64,000 nucleotides of DNA from Klebsiella pneumoniae. Lineage in GTDB: Bacteria > Myxococcota_A > UBA796 > SXON01. Positions 26,393 to 34,692 of the stretch are shown here, in pieces. The stretch spans positions 1 through 64,000 of the forward strand of contig CAMAWH010000018.1 of the NCBI GenBank assembly GCA_945861635.1, in the 5' to 3' direction. Made by a program: the position numbers and the translations under genes. The notes below the pieces were generated by a model. It worked only from the letters and a program-made list of their open reading frames with translations. It made no database searches and was not told the origin of the DNA. Position 1 is the first letter of the stretch. Each line of letters begins with the position of its first letter.

Positions 26393-27342
26393 CCCGCTGG
26401 ACCGGTGAAATTCGGGAAGTCCTCACGCAGAACATTGGGTACAAGCTCGTTGCACTTGCGTTTGCCTTGGCATTCTGGGCGTGGGTCCAGAGTGAACAAA
26501 CCGTCGAGGAGCGCGTGCGCGCCCAGCTTACGTGGACGCTGCCGGAGGGCCTTGCGCTCGCGGAAGCGCCGCTCGAGGCCACAACCCTGACGGTACAGGG
26601 CGTCCAGACCTACGTTCGCGGGCTTCGTTCGGGGGAGTTGACGATCGCCATCGACCTTTCGCGGGCCACCGAAGGAGATGCAACCGTTGACCTGGCGGAA
26701 CGTGCGGTTATCGGCCTCCCTCCTCAAGTTCGCGTCGCCGAGATCATGCCGGCGACGCTCCGGGTGTCCTTGGAGCGCATCCTGAAGCGCAAGGTGCCGG
26801 TCATGGCGCTCTCCAGAGGAGAGGTTGCGTCAGGGTACCGGCTGGTTTCCCTGATCGTCGAACCGTCGCGCGTGGAGTTGGTCGGACCGGCGGGCGCGCT
26901 ACGCAGCCTGGAATCCGTTCCGGTCGATGAGGTGGACATCTCGGGTATCAAAACGGACACCGATTTTGACGTTGCGCTGGTCGTGAAGAAGGGGCAGATC
27001 TCGCCTTCGCACCCGACGACATTTGTCGTCAAAGCCAGGGTCGAACCGACGCTCCAAACGCGGACGCTTGACGCCGTGCCCGTTTTCGTGCGTGACCCCC
27101 GATTCGTCGCGACGACAACCACCGTGAAGGTCGTGCTTGAAGGACCGGCTGAGCAGGTCGATGGCATCGATCCCGACGCCGTCAGCGTCATGGTGTCGGT
27201 GCCGGAGGGCTTCGCCGGCACGTCCGGAGATGCGCGCTGGGGCAAGGGTGAGGGCCCCCGTTTCGAGGTACAAACCGGAGGCGGAGAGGGCGTGCGCGTC
27301 GTTTCCGTCGAACCCGACCATATCGAGCTGGGGGCAAGATGA
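26389..27342 (+). CDS. YbbR-domain protein, CdaA regulator-like (CdaR)
   Basis: A 317-residue protein anchored by one N-terminal membrane span (about 17-34, YKLVALAFALAFWAWVQSE). The outside part consists of consecutive YbbR repeats of about 80 residues, seen in the recurring pattern of VPV beginnings (KVPVMALSRGEVASGYRLVSLIVEPSRVELVGP; AVPVFVRDPRFVATTTTVKVVLEGP). In Firmicutes the homologue CdaR binds and regulates the diadenylate cyclase CdaA, and the gene order here supports the same role. Both ends overlap neighbours by four bases. The last residues (VEPDHIELGAR) close a repeat, so the protein looks complete. Confidence 0.9.
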   Translation: MTRWTGEIREVLTQNIGYKLVALAFALAFWAWVQSEQTVEERVRAQLTWTLPEGLALAEAPLEATTLTVQGVQTYVRGLRSGELTIAIDLSRATEGDATVDLAERAVIGLPPQVRVAEIMPATLRVSLERILKRKVPVMALSRGEVASGYRLVSLIVEPSRVELVGPAGALRSLESVPVDEVDISGIKTDTDFDVALVVKKGQISPSHPTTFVVKARVEPTLQTRTLDAVPVFVRDPRFVATTTTVKVVLEGPAEQVDGIDPDAVSVMVSVPEGFAGTSGDARWGKGEGPRFEVQTGGGEGVRVVSVEPDHIELGAR

Positions 27343-28583
27343 ACTTTGGTACCGATGGTGTCCGGGGCCGATTTGGTTCTGTGGTGACGGAGGACCTGGC
27401 CGGACGTCTGGGCAACGCGGCCGTGCAGGTGCTTGGCGAGAGGGTCCTCATCGCCCGGGACACGCGTCCGAGCAGCGCGCTGCTTGCGTCGGCGGCGCTG
27501 GCGGGGGTTCGAGAGGCCGGAGGGCAGGCCATCGATATCGGCATTCTCCCGACACCAGGCCTGTCCGTGCTCATCCAGGTGCTCGGCGCCGACGGCGGGT
27601 TGATGATCACCGCCTCGCACAATCCCCCCGAGGACAACGGCGTCAAAGCGCTTGGGAGTGACGGGCGAAAGCTCGACCGCAACCTTCTGGCTGCGCTTGG
27701 AGCCGCCGCCGAAACGCGGCATAAGCACAAGGGCGGCACAAACCGGGCAGAGCCGTCGGCCGGAGATCACTACGTCGCGGCCGTGCTTGCCGCGCTGCCA
27801 CCCGGTCGTTGGCTGCATGGCCGACGCATTCTCCTGGACCCCGCCGGGGGTGCCGCGTTGGACGTGGCCCCGCTCGTGCTGGATGCCCTGGGCGCGGAGG
27901 TCGTGATTGTGGACGCGCCTCACATCAACGCGACGGGTGTCATGCACCCCCAGCTGGCGCAAGCGGCTGTCCAAAGCTGTGAGGCGGGAATCCTCCTCGA
28001 CGGAGATGGGGATCGGGTTGCCCTGCTCACCAGTGACGGTGCGGTAATCGACGGCGATGCGTGTCTCTGGGCGTTACGACGGGGAACGGTGGTGGTCGGC
28101 ACCGTCATGACGAACGGCGGCCTTGAATCGGCCCTCGCGGGAGAGGGAATCAGCCTCGTGCGGGCGCCCGTCGGAGACACCCACGTTGCCGCGGCGATGA
28201 TTCGGCACCATGCGCTCCTGGGGGGCGAGCCCAGCGGCCACATCCTCTTTTCCGACGGTTTGCCGACTGCGGACGGGCTGCTTGCTGCCTTGCGGACGTT
28301 CTCCGCACTTCGCGAACTTCCCGACAAGGGCGCGCGTGCGCTGCTGACCGGATACGTGCCCTTCCATCAAGCGCACGACGGAATCCCCATGTTCGGAGGT
28401 GGGGATTCCATGGTCGCGTCGCTTCAGCCGGTCGTGGGCGCGCTGGAGGCGTCCGGTGCACGCGTCATCGTGCGCCCCAGCGGCACGGAGCCCATCCTCC
28501 GCTTGATGGTGGAGCACCGCGATCGCGGGCTGGCCGAAGCAGGGCTTTCCCGTCTGCGTGACCTGGTGGGGAGGCAGGCATGA
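27339..28583 (+). CDS. glmM: Phosphoglucosamine mutase
   Basis: A 414-residue alpha-D-phosphohexomutase converting glucosamine-6-phosphate to glucosamine-1-phosphate on the path to UDP-GlcNAc, needed for peptidoglycan and LPS. All four active-site blocks are present: the phosphoserine loop TASHNPPEDNG (Ser93), the metal site LLDGDGDRVALL, the sugar-binding GGEPSGHI and the phosphate loop RPSGTEPILRLM. The protein is about 30 residues shorter than common GlmM (about 445), and domain 1 begins at once with MNFGTDGVRGRFG. The assignment as GlmM rather than a general phosphomannomutase rests on the cdaA-ybbR neighbours and the FGTDGVRG start. Confidence 0.95.
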   Translation: MNFGTDGVRGRFGSVVTEDLAGRLGNAAVQVLGERVLIARDTRPSSALLASAALAGVREAGGQAIDIGILPTPGLSVLIQVLGADGGLMITASHNPPEDNGVKALGSDGRKLDRNLLAALGAAAETRHKHKGGTNRAEPSAGDHYVAAVLAALPPGRWLHGRRILLDPAGGAALDVAPLVLDALGAEVVIVDAPHINATGVMHPQLAQAAVQSCEAGILLDGDGDRVALLTSDGAVIDGDACLWALRRGTVVVGTVMTNGGLESALAGEGISLVRAPVGDTHVAAAMIRHHALLGGEPSGHILFSDGLPTADGLLAALRTFSALRELPDKGARALLTGYVPFHQAHDGIPMFGGGDSMVASLQPVVGALEASGARVIVRPSGTEPILRLMVEHRDRGLAEAGLSRLRDLVGRQA

Positions 28584-29287
28584 TTCGTCGCCTTGGCGTG
28601 AATGTGGACCATGTCGCTACACTGCGTCAGGCGCGGGGCAGTCGGTATCCGGACCCGTTGGCGGCGGCTCTGCTCGCCGAGCGCGCCGGGGCCTCACAGA
28701 TCACCGTGCATATCCGCGGAGACCGTCGCCACGTCCAGGACCACGATCTGCGGAGGTTGCGGGAAAGCGTGCAGACGCTGCTCAACGTGGAAGCCGCCTG
28801 CACGGACGAAATGGCGGCGGTGCTTCTGGAATGCCGGCCCCATCGCGTCACGCTCGTAGCGGAGCGCCCGGGAGAGGTGACGACCGAGGGGGGCCTCGAC
28901 GTCGGGGCGCACCATCGGGAGATCGAGGCGTTTGTCGAGACGTTGGTCGACGCCGGCATTCGCGTGTCGCTCTTCATCGATCCCGACATTCGGCAGGTAC
29001 ACGCGTCCGCAATTCCGGGCGTGGACATGGTGGAGCTCAACACCGCCGTCTATAGTGAAGCGGGTGCGCACTCCGAGCTGCATCGGTTGGCCGCCGCGAC
29101 CCACGCCGCACGCGAGCAACAGCTTGAGGTAGCGGCGGGGCATGGTCTCACCCTGCAGAATCTGCGCGCTCTCGTGGTCGCAGCGCCGGAAATCGAGGAG
29201 TACAACATCGGGCACGCGCTGATTTCGGATGCGGTGTTTCTCGGCTTGGAAAACAGCGTTCGGCGGTACATGGAGTTGCTCGCGTGA
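28580..29287 (+). CDS. pdxJ: Pyridoxine 5'-phosphate synthase
   Basis: A 235-residue TIM-barrel enzyme that condenses 3-amino-1-hydroxyacetone phosphate with deoxyxylulose phosphate in the DXP-dependent vitamin B6 pathway. The signature is visible from the start: LGVNVDHVATLRQARGSRYPDP, then AGASQITVHIRGDRRHVQD, MAAVLLECRPHRVTLVAERPGEVTTEGGLD, VSLFIDPD, VELNTA, GHGLTLQNL and EYNIGHALISDAVFLG. The length is normal. It is coupled to glmM by an ATGA overlap and to the following gene by GTGA. In many Deltaproteobacteria acpS follows pdxJ; here it is absent. Confidence 0.97.
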   Translation: MIRRLGVNVDHVATLRQARGSRYPDPLAAALLAERAGASQITVHIRGDRRHVQDHDLRRLRESVQTLLNVEAACTDEMAAVLLECRPHRVTLVAERPGEVTTEGGLDVGAHHREIEAFVETLVDAGIRVSLFIDPDIRQVHASAIPGVDMVELNTAVYSEAGAHSELHRLAAATHAAREQQLEVAAGHGLTLQNLRALVVAAPEIEEYNIGHALISDAVFLGLENSVRRYMELLA

Positions 29288-30672
29288 CCCACGGCGGTCT
29301 TCGCGTTCGGCAGCGGCCCATCTCGCGCGCGTCGGTCATTCGGGAGTTGGATCGCCGGTTGATCCAGGACGGTGGCATTCCCTCCGCAGTCCTGATGGAA
29401 CATGCGGGGCACTTGGCCGCCGAAGCGATCATTGCGCGGTTTGGTCGCGTGCCGACCGTAATTTGGTGCGGGCCGGGTAATAATGGGGGGGACGGCTATG
29501 TTATCGCTCGGCACCTGCATATTCTGGGTTGCCGGGTTGCAGCGCTGGCGCTGATTCCGCCCGCGTCTGCGGATTGTCGGATGAACTTTCAGATTGCGAA
29601 GGAACTCGGGCTGGTACGAGAGGCCCTCGATCCCGAACTGATTGTCGACGCGGTTTTTGGAACGGGCCAGCGCGCGCCGCTCGTGCTCGAAGCGCCACCG
29701 TGGTCCGGGTGCGGCATTCCGGTGGTCGCCGTCGACGTGCCCACCGGCATCGACGCGGACACCGGCGCCCGGGTTGGCGATTTTCCTGCCGCGGACTTTG
29801 TCGTCGTGATCGGACGACTCAAGCCGTACCTGTACGTTTCTCCCGTCGAACACGTGCTCGCTGACATCGGATTGGAGTTGTCGGGGCAGGGGGCGGAGGC
29901 GGAGTGCGTTGACGGCATCACGCTCCCCGCACTGCCGATGACGGCAAACAAATGGGTTCGCGGTCACGTCGGGGTCCTGGCGGGGAGCGCGGAGAAGGCG
30001 GGGGCGGCGATCCTGGCGTGTCGGGGGGCAATCCGCGGGGGGGCTGGACTGGTCACCCTTTTCATCGCGCGGGAGGCCTGGGGTCGGTTGGGGATGCTGC
30101 CGCCGGAAGTCATGCTCGCCGAACCCGGAAAGTATGATGGCGTCGATGTTTTGGTCGCCGGCCCGGGAGCGGGAAGGGCGATGGACGCCGACCTGCGGGC
30201 GCTCTGGCACACGTTTCCGCGCCCGGCGGTGTTCGATGCCGACGCCATCCGCGCCCTTGGCGTTGCGCCCGCCGCCGCTCCGTATCCGCGCATCCTGACG
30301 CCGCACGCGGGCGAAGCGGCGGCACTGCTTGGCGAGGATTGGCGGGCGTTGGAGGCTGACCGATTCGCCACTGCCGCCCGTTTGCGCCCGTTCGGGGTGA
30401 CGTTGTACAAGGGGGCCTGTCCCATCGTCACCGGATCGCCGCTTCGGGTGATTCCGGGCGGCAACTCGGCGCTGGGCACCGGCGGCAGCGGAGACGTGCT
30501 CGCGGGTCTGTGCGGGGCGCTTTTTGCCCGGCTGATCGACCCCATCGACGTCGCGACCGCTGCGGCATTCCTCCACCAGCGCGCCGGCTCCACCCTCGCG
30601 GTGGGCGCCACGGCGAGCGAGATCGCGGATGCGATTCCGGCGGCGCTCGCGCGGGCGACGGCGGCCGCCTGA
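29284..30672 (+). CDS. nnrDE: Bifunctional NAD(P)HX epimerase / ADP- or ATP-dependent dehydratase
   Basis: A 462-residue metabolite-repair enzyme that re-forms NAD(P)H from its hydrated forms. The N-terminal YjeF epimerase half (about 1-220) shows LMEHAGHLAAEAI, VIWCGPGNNGGDGYVIARHL, DAVFGTGQ and AVDVPTGIDADTG. The C-terminal carbohydrate-kinase-like dehydratase half shows RGHVGVLAGSAEKAGAAILA, GAGLVTLF, VLVAGPGAGR, VFDADAIRAL, ILTPHAGEAAALLG and NSALGTGGSGDVLAGLCGAL. Its GTG overlaps the pdxJ stop by four bases. The last gene of the operon. In related genomes tsaE follows directly; here a minus-strand lipoprotein gene and an M48 peptidase intervene. Confidence 0.95.
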   Translation: MTHGGLRVRQRPISRASVIRELDRRLIQDGGIPSAVLMEHAGHLAAEAIIARFGRVPTVIWCGPGNNGGDGYVIARHLHILGCRVAALALIPPASADCRMNFQIAKELGLVREALDPELIVDAVFGTGQRAPLVLEAPPWSGCGIPVVAVDVPTGIDADTGARVGDFPAADFVVVIGRLKPYLYVSPVEHVLADIGLELSGQGAEAECVDGITLPALPMTANKWVRGHVGVLAGSAEKAGAAILACRGAIRGGAGLVTLFIAREAWGRLGMLPPEVMLAEPGKYDGVDVLVAGPGAGRAMDADLRALWHTFPRPAVFDADAIRALGVAPAAAPYPRILTPHAGEAAALLGEDWRALEADRFATAARLRPFGVTLYKGACPIVTGSPLRVIPGGNSALGTGGSGDVLAGLCGALFARLIDPIDVATAAAFLHQRAGSTLAVGATASEIADAIPAALARATAAA

Positions 30673-30684
30673 GCCGGCTACACC

Positions 30685-32349
30685 CTACTGCCGACGGATG
30701 CGAACCCGACGATTGACGCCGACATCCGATACACCGCTCGTCGCGCCGTCCGGCCATCGTACGTGGATGTCGACGGCGGCAGCCGTTCCCAAGCCAAAGT
30801 GCACGGTGGGCTCGGTGGAGGAATTGTAGCTGGTGCCACCGGCGTGGACCCAACGGCGCCATCGCCGGTCTCCGGACACGACGTCGATGATGGCACCGAC
30901 GGCCCGCGTGTTGGGCGCCCCCTGACGCACGTCCACTTCCAGCCAGGTATTGGCGTCACACGCCGACACCCAGGCGTCCGCTGGCCCGAAAATCTCATGC
31001 CGGATCAGGTCAACGAACCCGTTGCCGTCGAGGTCGATCACGGCGAGGCCCCGCATGTTCCTTGCGTCGGCCCACCCCCAGTCAAAGGCAACATCCGCGA
31101 ACTGGCCCGCATCGTCCTGCCGCCAGAGGGCATCGGGCTCATCCGGTGCGACACGTGCGCCTTCGTAGGTGGGGCCGAACACCATGGGAGCGTCGTCATC
31201 GCCATCGTTGTCCACGTCCGCGAACTCCACTCCCCACGCGTCGAGCCGGCTGTCGACGTCAGGCGCAACCACCAAACCCCGCGCGATGGCGCTGTCGAAC
31301 CAGACGCCGCCGCTGGATTCCAGAAGCTCCAATCTGCCCTCGTCGGCAACCAGCACGTCAGGAAGCCCATCGTCGTTGACGTCGGCAACCCCCAGGCCCA
31401 TCCCCAACACCCGAATGTTGAATCCCATCGTGTCCGGCGACCGCGAAAACGCGCCGCCATCGTTGAGGTACAGCACGTTTCCGGTGCCGCACGCAGGCTC
31501 AACCGGTGCGTCCGCGACAAGGTAGAGGTCCACGTCTCCGTCGTCGTCCGTGTCGATCCAACTCGCGAGGCGCCCCTGCATGCCAAGGATGTCCACGGAA
31601 CCCAAGCGATGGGTGACGTCCACGAACGTGGCATCCCCCTGATTCTCCCAGAGGACGCGATCGGCCGGCGCCAGATCATCGCTCAGACAATCGCGCAGCA
31701 CGGTAACCGCCAGATCGAGGTCGCCATCGCCATCCATGTCTCCGAAGGCACTACCAGCGTTGGGCCATGAGAATCCGGCGAGCCCCGCTTCCGCCGTGCC
31801 GGCCGCGAAAGTCCCGGTACCGTCATTGATGTAGAGCCGCATACCGCCGAGTTGATAGCTGACGAACAGGTCGAGATCCTCGTCGCCATCGATGTCAACG
31901 GCCGTGCCTCCGACGGCGTGCTCGGCCCCGCGTGTGTCGGGCAGTCGAGCGCTGGCCTGCTCGTGTACGAGGCCGTCGGTGCCTGCGACATAGAGGAGGT
32001 CGGTTCCGTATTCGGGAAGGTAGATGTCCAGGCGTCCATCGCCCGTGAAATCGGCCACCGTCACGCCGCCGCCGGCCATGGCCATGTCGGAGCCGGCTAC
32101 GGGTTGGGCGTCCCATTCGGCGCCGAGATTGGCGCGCTGAAGCGGCGTGGTTGCGCGCGCCGACGGATCCGCGCACGTGACAACATCCCCAAGTTCAACG
32201 GTAATACCTTCGCCGCCCGAGTCGACGGGCGGGGCGGAGTCGGAAGTGGCGGCGCTATCGCCAATCTGCGCTCCATCTCCGTCGGTTGCCGAACGGTCAC
32301 GCCGGCCGACGCCGGGATCCGCGCACGCGAAAAGGAGGTTCAGCAGCAC
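30685..32349 (-). CDS. FG-GAP/VCBS repeat lipoprotein with ASPIC/UnbV C-terminal domain
   Basis: A 554-residue outer surface protein. It begins LLNLLFAC with the lipobox cysteine at residue 9, which is very short for a signal peptide, then an Asp/Ser-rich linker. The body consists of beta-propeller repeats with calcium-type loops (DFTGDGRLDIYLPEYG, DIDGDEDLDLFVSYQ, DMDGDGDLDLAVTVL, DTDDDGDVDLYLVAD, DVNDDGLPDVLVADEG, DVDNDGDDDAPMVFG, DLDGNGFVDLIRHE). The last 90 residues are an ASPIC/UnbV domain (NTWLEVDVRQGAPNTRAVGAIIDVVSG, HFGLGTAAAVDIHVRWPDG). Such proteins are abundant in Myxococcota and Planctomycetes; the role is unknown. TACACT lies six bases before its GTG. It converges with the nnr gene, 12 bases apart. 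Confidence 0.9.
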   Translation of the reverse strand: MLLNLLFACADPGVGRRDRSATDGDGAQIGDSAATSDSAPPVDSGGEGITVELGDVVTCADPSARATTPLQRANLGAEWDAQPVAGSDMAMAGGGVTVADFTGDGRLDIYLPEYGTDLLYVAGTDGLVHEQASARLPDTRGAEHAVGGTAVDIDGDEDLDLFVSYQLGGMRLYINDGTGTFAAGTAEAGLAGFSWPNAGSAFGDMDGDGDLDLAVTVLRDCLSDDLAPADRVLWENQGDATFVDVTHRLGSVDILGMQGRLASWIDTDDDGDVDLYLVADAPVEPACGTGNVLYLNDGGAFSRSPDTMGFNIRVLGMGLGVADVNDDGLPDVLVADEGRLELLESSGGVWFDSAIARGLVVAPDVDSRLDAWGVEFADVDNDGDDDAPMVFGPTYEGARVAPDEPDALWRQDDAGQFADVAFDWGWADARNMRGLAVIDLDGNGFVDLIRHEIFGPADAWVSACDANTWLEVDVRQGAPNTRAVGAIIDVVSGDRRWRRWVHAGGTSYNSSTEPTVHFGLGTAAAVDIHVRWPDGATSGVSDVGVNRRVRIRRQ

Positions 32350-32355
32350 GGACGC

Positions 32356-32361
32356 AGTGTA
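32356..32361 (-). promoter_or_regulatory. -10-like TACACT, six bases before the UnbV lipoprotein start
   Basis: TACACT on the minus strand, then six bases, then the GTG at 32349, with no Shine-Dalgarno. Supports a leaderless transcript and this start, although the signal peptide is short. Confidence 0.4.
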
Positions 32362-32422
32362 GCCGCCTACGGGGCCCCCTGGGTGCCGAGCATGGCGGCG
32401 GCGTCCGCGCTAGGAGGCCGTC

Positions 32423-33721
32423 GTGACCGACTCCCTCCCGCTTTGGGCCGCCGCCGCGCCGCTCGCCCTGCCTCCCATCGCGTTCCTCGTGGGGGAAGCC
32501 GTCTGCTCGCTGACGATCTTCGTCGCAAGCCGACCGTTGCATGCTCTCCCCACAGACGCCCACTGGACCGAACGCGCCCGCGCCATCGCCTCCGTGCGCG
32601 CCGCAGGGACGACGCATCTCCTTTTCCTTGGTCTGCCGTTTGAGCGGATCCTCAACGCCCAACTCGGCGGGGAGCTGGCGTTGCTTCAGAGTTGGCCGCT
32701 CGCGACGCTCTGCCTCGTTGGGTACCTTTTGGGGGCCGCCCGCGCGGGCCGACGCGCCACCATGATGATGGGCCTGCCCCATCTGCTCGGCAGCCTGCGC
32801 TGGCGCCAAATCATCGTGACGTCGGCACTGTACGGGGGCCTCCTTTCTGTCGTGCTTATCGGGGTCGCGGGGGCGGCGTCCGGCAAAACGCAGTACGCAG
32901 TCGGCGCCACCCTCGTCGGACTCGCCATCGTGTTCGGCATCCAGGCCGGCGGATTGGTTCGACTGAGTCGGGCACTCGGCGTGACCGTGGCCCCGGGTGC
33001 CCGTATCGAGGGTTTGGTTGCGCGGGCCGTCACCGCAACAGGAGTGCGCCCGGCCGCAGTCTGGCTTTTGCGCACGCCGCTGGCAAACGCCTATGCAAAC
33101 ACCACGACTCGAGTACTCATCGTGACGGAGGGGCTTGCCGCCGCGCTTGACGATGACGCCCTCGTAGCGGTTCTCTGTCACGAACTCGGGCACCTCGACG
33201 AGCCCAATCGCGTGCGTGCCGCACGTCTCGTGCCGCTGACGGCGCTGTTCATTCCGACCTGCGGAACGCTGACGAGTCCGGGGAGTCCTTGGGTGGCGGG
33301 CGCGTCCGTCATCGTGGCGGGAGGGGTGCTCTTCCTGATGGGATGGGCGCTGTCCAGCATGAGTCGTCGAATGGAAGAGCGTGCCGACGCGCACGCCCAT
33401 GAGGAGGACCCGGCCGCGATGGCTCGGGCGTTGGAGATTCTGTACCGCACCAATATGATCCCGGCGGTCGCCTCGTCACGCCGCGCCTCACACCCAAGTC
33501 TGTGGGATCGGCTCGCGGCGGCGGGCGTGTCGCCGGACTGGCCGAAACCGCTGCCTCCGGCGAAAACGCCCGGCCATCTTGCGAGTCTCGCGGTTCTGCC
33601 GGTCTTTCTCGCCGTCATCGCGCTCTGGGTGGGTGCGGAGAGGCTCACCTTGGCAAGTGATTCGCCCGCCGCGAAACACCTTGCAGAAGGGATGGGGTGG
33701 ACGGGTGCCAACGCCCCTTGA
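32423..33721 (+). CDS. M48-family membrane zinc metallopeptidase
   Basis: A 432-residue membrane protease. The N-terminal half has several hydrophobic spans (LWAAAAPLALPPIAFLVGEAVCSL, SALYGGLLSVVLIGVAGAA, ATLVGLAIVFGIQAG). The peptidase part has the zinc motif HELGH at 253-257 (VAVLCHELGHLDEP) and the third ligand in RRMEERADAHA (about residue 318), as in HtpX and Ste24-type M48 enzymes. PAAVWLLRTPLANAYANTTTRVLIVTEGL is the usual M48 segment for the substrate-side strand. A last span lies near 385-400. The GTG at 32423 is preceded by AGGAGG with good spacing. It probably takes part in membrane protein quality control, which is inference. It lies between the UnbV gene and tsaE. Confidence 0.9.
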   Translation: MTDSLPLWAAAAPLALPPIAFLVGEAVCSLTIFVASRPLHALPTDAHWTERARAIASVRAAGTTHLLFLGLPFERILNAQLGGELALLQSWPLATLCLVGYLLGAARAGRRATMMMGLPHLLGSLRWRQIIVTSALYGGLLSVVLIGVAGAASGKTQYAVGATLVGLAIVFGIQAGGLVRLSRALGVTVAPGARIEGLVARAVTATGVRPAAVWLLRTPLANAYANTTTRVLIVTEGLAAALDDDALVAVLCHELGHLDEPNRVRAARLVPLTALFIPTCGTLTSPGSPWVAGASVIVAGGVLFLMGWALSSMSRRMEERADAHAHEEDPAAMARALEILYRTNMIPAVASSRRASHPSLWDRLAAAGVSPDWPKPLPPAKTPGHLASLAVLPVFLAVIALWVGAERLTLASDSPAAKHLAEGMGWTGANAP

Positions 33722-33751
33722 CCAAATCCGTTCGGTGCGCACCCTTCGCCC

Positions 33752-34210
33752 GTGCCAACCGTTGACGCCCCGACTGCTGACGACACGCGCGCGCTCGGCC
33801 AGCGACTTGGGGAGATGCTTTTTGAGGGTGCGGTGGTGCTGCTCCACGGTGACCTTGGCGCCGGAAAAACCTGTTTCACACAAGGGGTTGCGGCGGGTCT
33901 TGGCATCACCGAGGGCGTGCTGAGTCCGACGTTTACCCTCATTGCGGAGTACCCGGACGCGCGCATACCGTTGCGCCATGCGGACCTCTACCGGTTGGGA
34001 AACGCCGATGACGTCGCAGCCCTGGCGTTGGAGGAGCGGGTCGGTGTGGACGGCGTCTGGGTGGTCGAATGGCCGGAACGGGCGGCGGAGTGGCCCGATG
34101 ATCGGCTGGATATCCAGTTCGTAGCGGTGGAAGAGGGGAGGCGGATTTCCGCTGTGGGTCGCGGTGCGGCGCACCGGGCACTGGAGGCTGCGTGGTTGAC
34201 AACGCCTTGA
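33752..34210 (+). CDS. tsaE: tRNA threonylcarbamoyladenosine biosynthesis ATPase TsaE
   Basis: A 152-residue P-loop protein required, with TsaB, TsaC and TsaD, for the t6A modification at position 37 of ANN-decoding tRNAs. Motifs are VVLLHGDLGAGKTCFTQGVAAGLG (Walker A), VLSPTFTLIAEY (conserved switch), LRHADLYRLGN and VWVVEWPERA. The length matches the family. The other t6A genes are not in the window. The 3' end overlaps the ComEA-like gene by 19 bases. In related genomes tsaE follows the nnr gene, so it appears displaced by two inserted genes. Confidence 0.94.
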   Translation: MPTVDAPTADDTRALGQRLGEMLFEGAVVLLHGDLGAGKTCFTQGVAAGLGITEGVLSPTFTLIAEYPDARIPLRHADLYRLGNADDVAALALEERVGVDGVWVVEWPERAAEWPDDRLDIQFVAVEEGRRISAVGRGAAHRALEAAWLTTP

Positions 34211-34692
34211 CTGCAACGGTGCTGGTGGCGCTTGCGTTTGTGGGCGCGGTGCTCGCGCGCGGAGAGGCGGAGCCGGTGGACGCGCGCATCGTTTTTGTCG
34301 AGGGTATTTTGGGGGAGCGGGTGGGCTGGCAGGAGGCGTCGAGCGTCACGCCGGCCGTCGGCGCGGACGTCCCCGATGGAGCGCGCGTCGGCTGGGGTGG
34401 GATAGGCGGCAGCACCGTTGCGGAGGCGGTGACGCCGGCGGAACGGGTGCCGATCTCGCCCACCGAATCTGGTGCGGCGGTCACGGAGCCCGCCCACGCG
34501 CTCGCGCTCGGCCAGCGCCTCCACCTCAACACTGCGTCCACGGCGGAGTTGGTCGCCCTCCCCGGAATTGGTCCCGCGCTCGCGACGCGCATCGTCAGCC
34601 ATCGCCCGTACGTCACGCTCGCTGACCTCGACCGGGTGCCGGGAATCGGGCCGGCGACGCTGCGCCGACTCTCGCCGCTCGTCGCCCCGTGA
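34192..34692 (+). CDS. ComEA-like helix-hairpin-helix protein
   Basis: A 166-residue protein. It begins with a membrane anchor or signal (ALTATVLVALAFVGAVLARG), has a Pro/Val-rich linker of about 80 residues, and ends in a tandem helix-hairpin-helix domain: RLHLNTASTAELVALPGIGPALATRIVSHRPYVTLADLDRVPGIGPATLRRLSPL. This is the arrangement of ComEA, the periplasmic DNA-binding protein of natural transformation, although HhH proteins of this size are also common with no known competence role. The GTG at 34192 lies inside tsaE; the overlap of 19 bases implies coupled translation. Followed by the cysteine desulfurase with a GTGA overlap. Confidence 0.8.
   Translation: MVDNALTATVLVALAFVGAVLARGEAEPVDARIVFVEGILGERVGWQEASSVTPAVGADVPDGARVGWGGIGGSTVAEAVTPAERVPISPTESGAAVTEPAHALALGQRLHLNTASTAELVALPGIGPALATRIVSHRPYVTLADLDRVPGIGPATLRRLSPLVAP

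Noticed and set aside
30763-31770. 335-residue plus-strand frame opposite the UnbV lipoprotein
   Set aside because: Mirror of the Asp-rich propeller repeats; no start signal and no family.
34192-34692. Calling the HhH protein a competence factor
   Set aside because: No comEC, pilin or other competence gene is nearby; the HhH domain alone does not prove DNA uptake, so only ComEA-like is stated.
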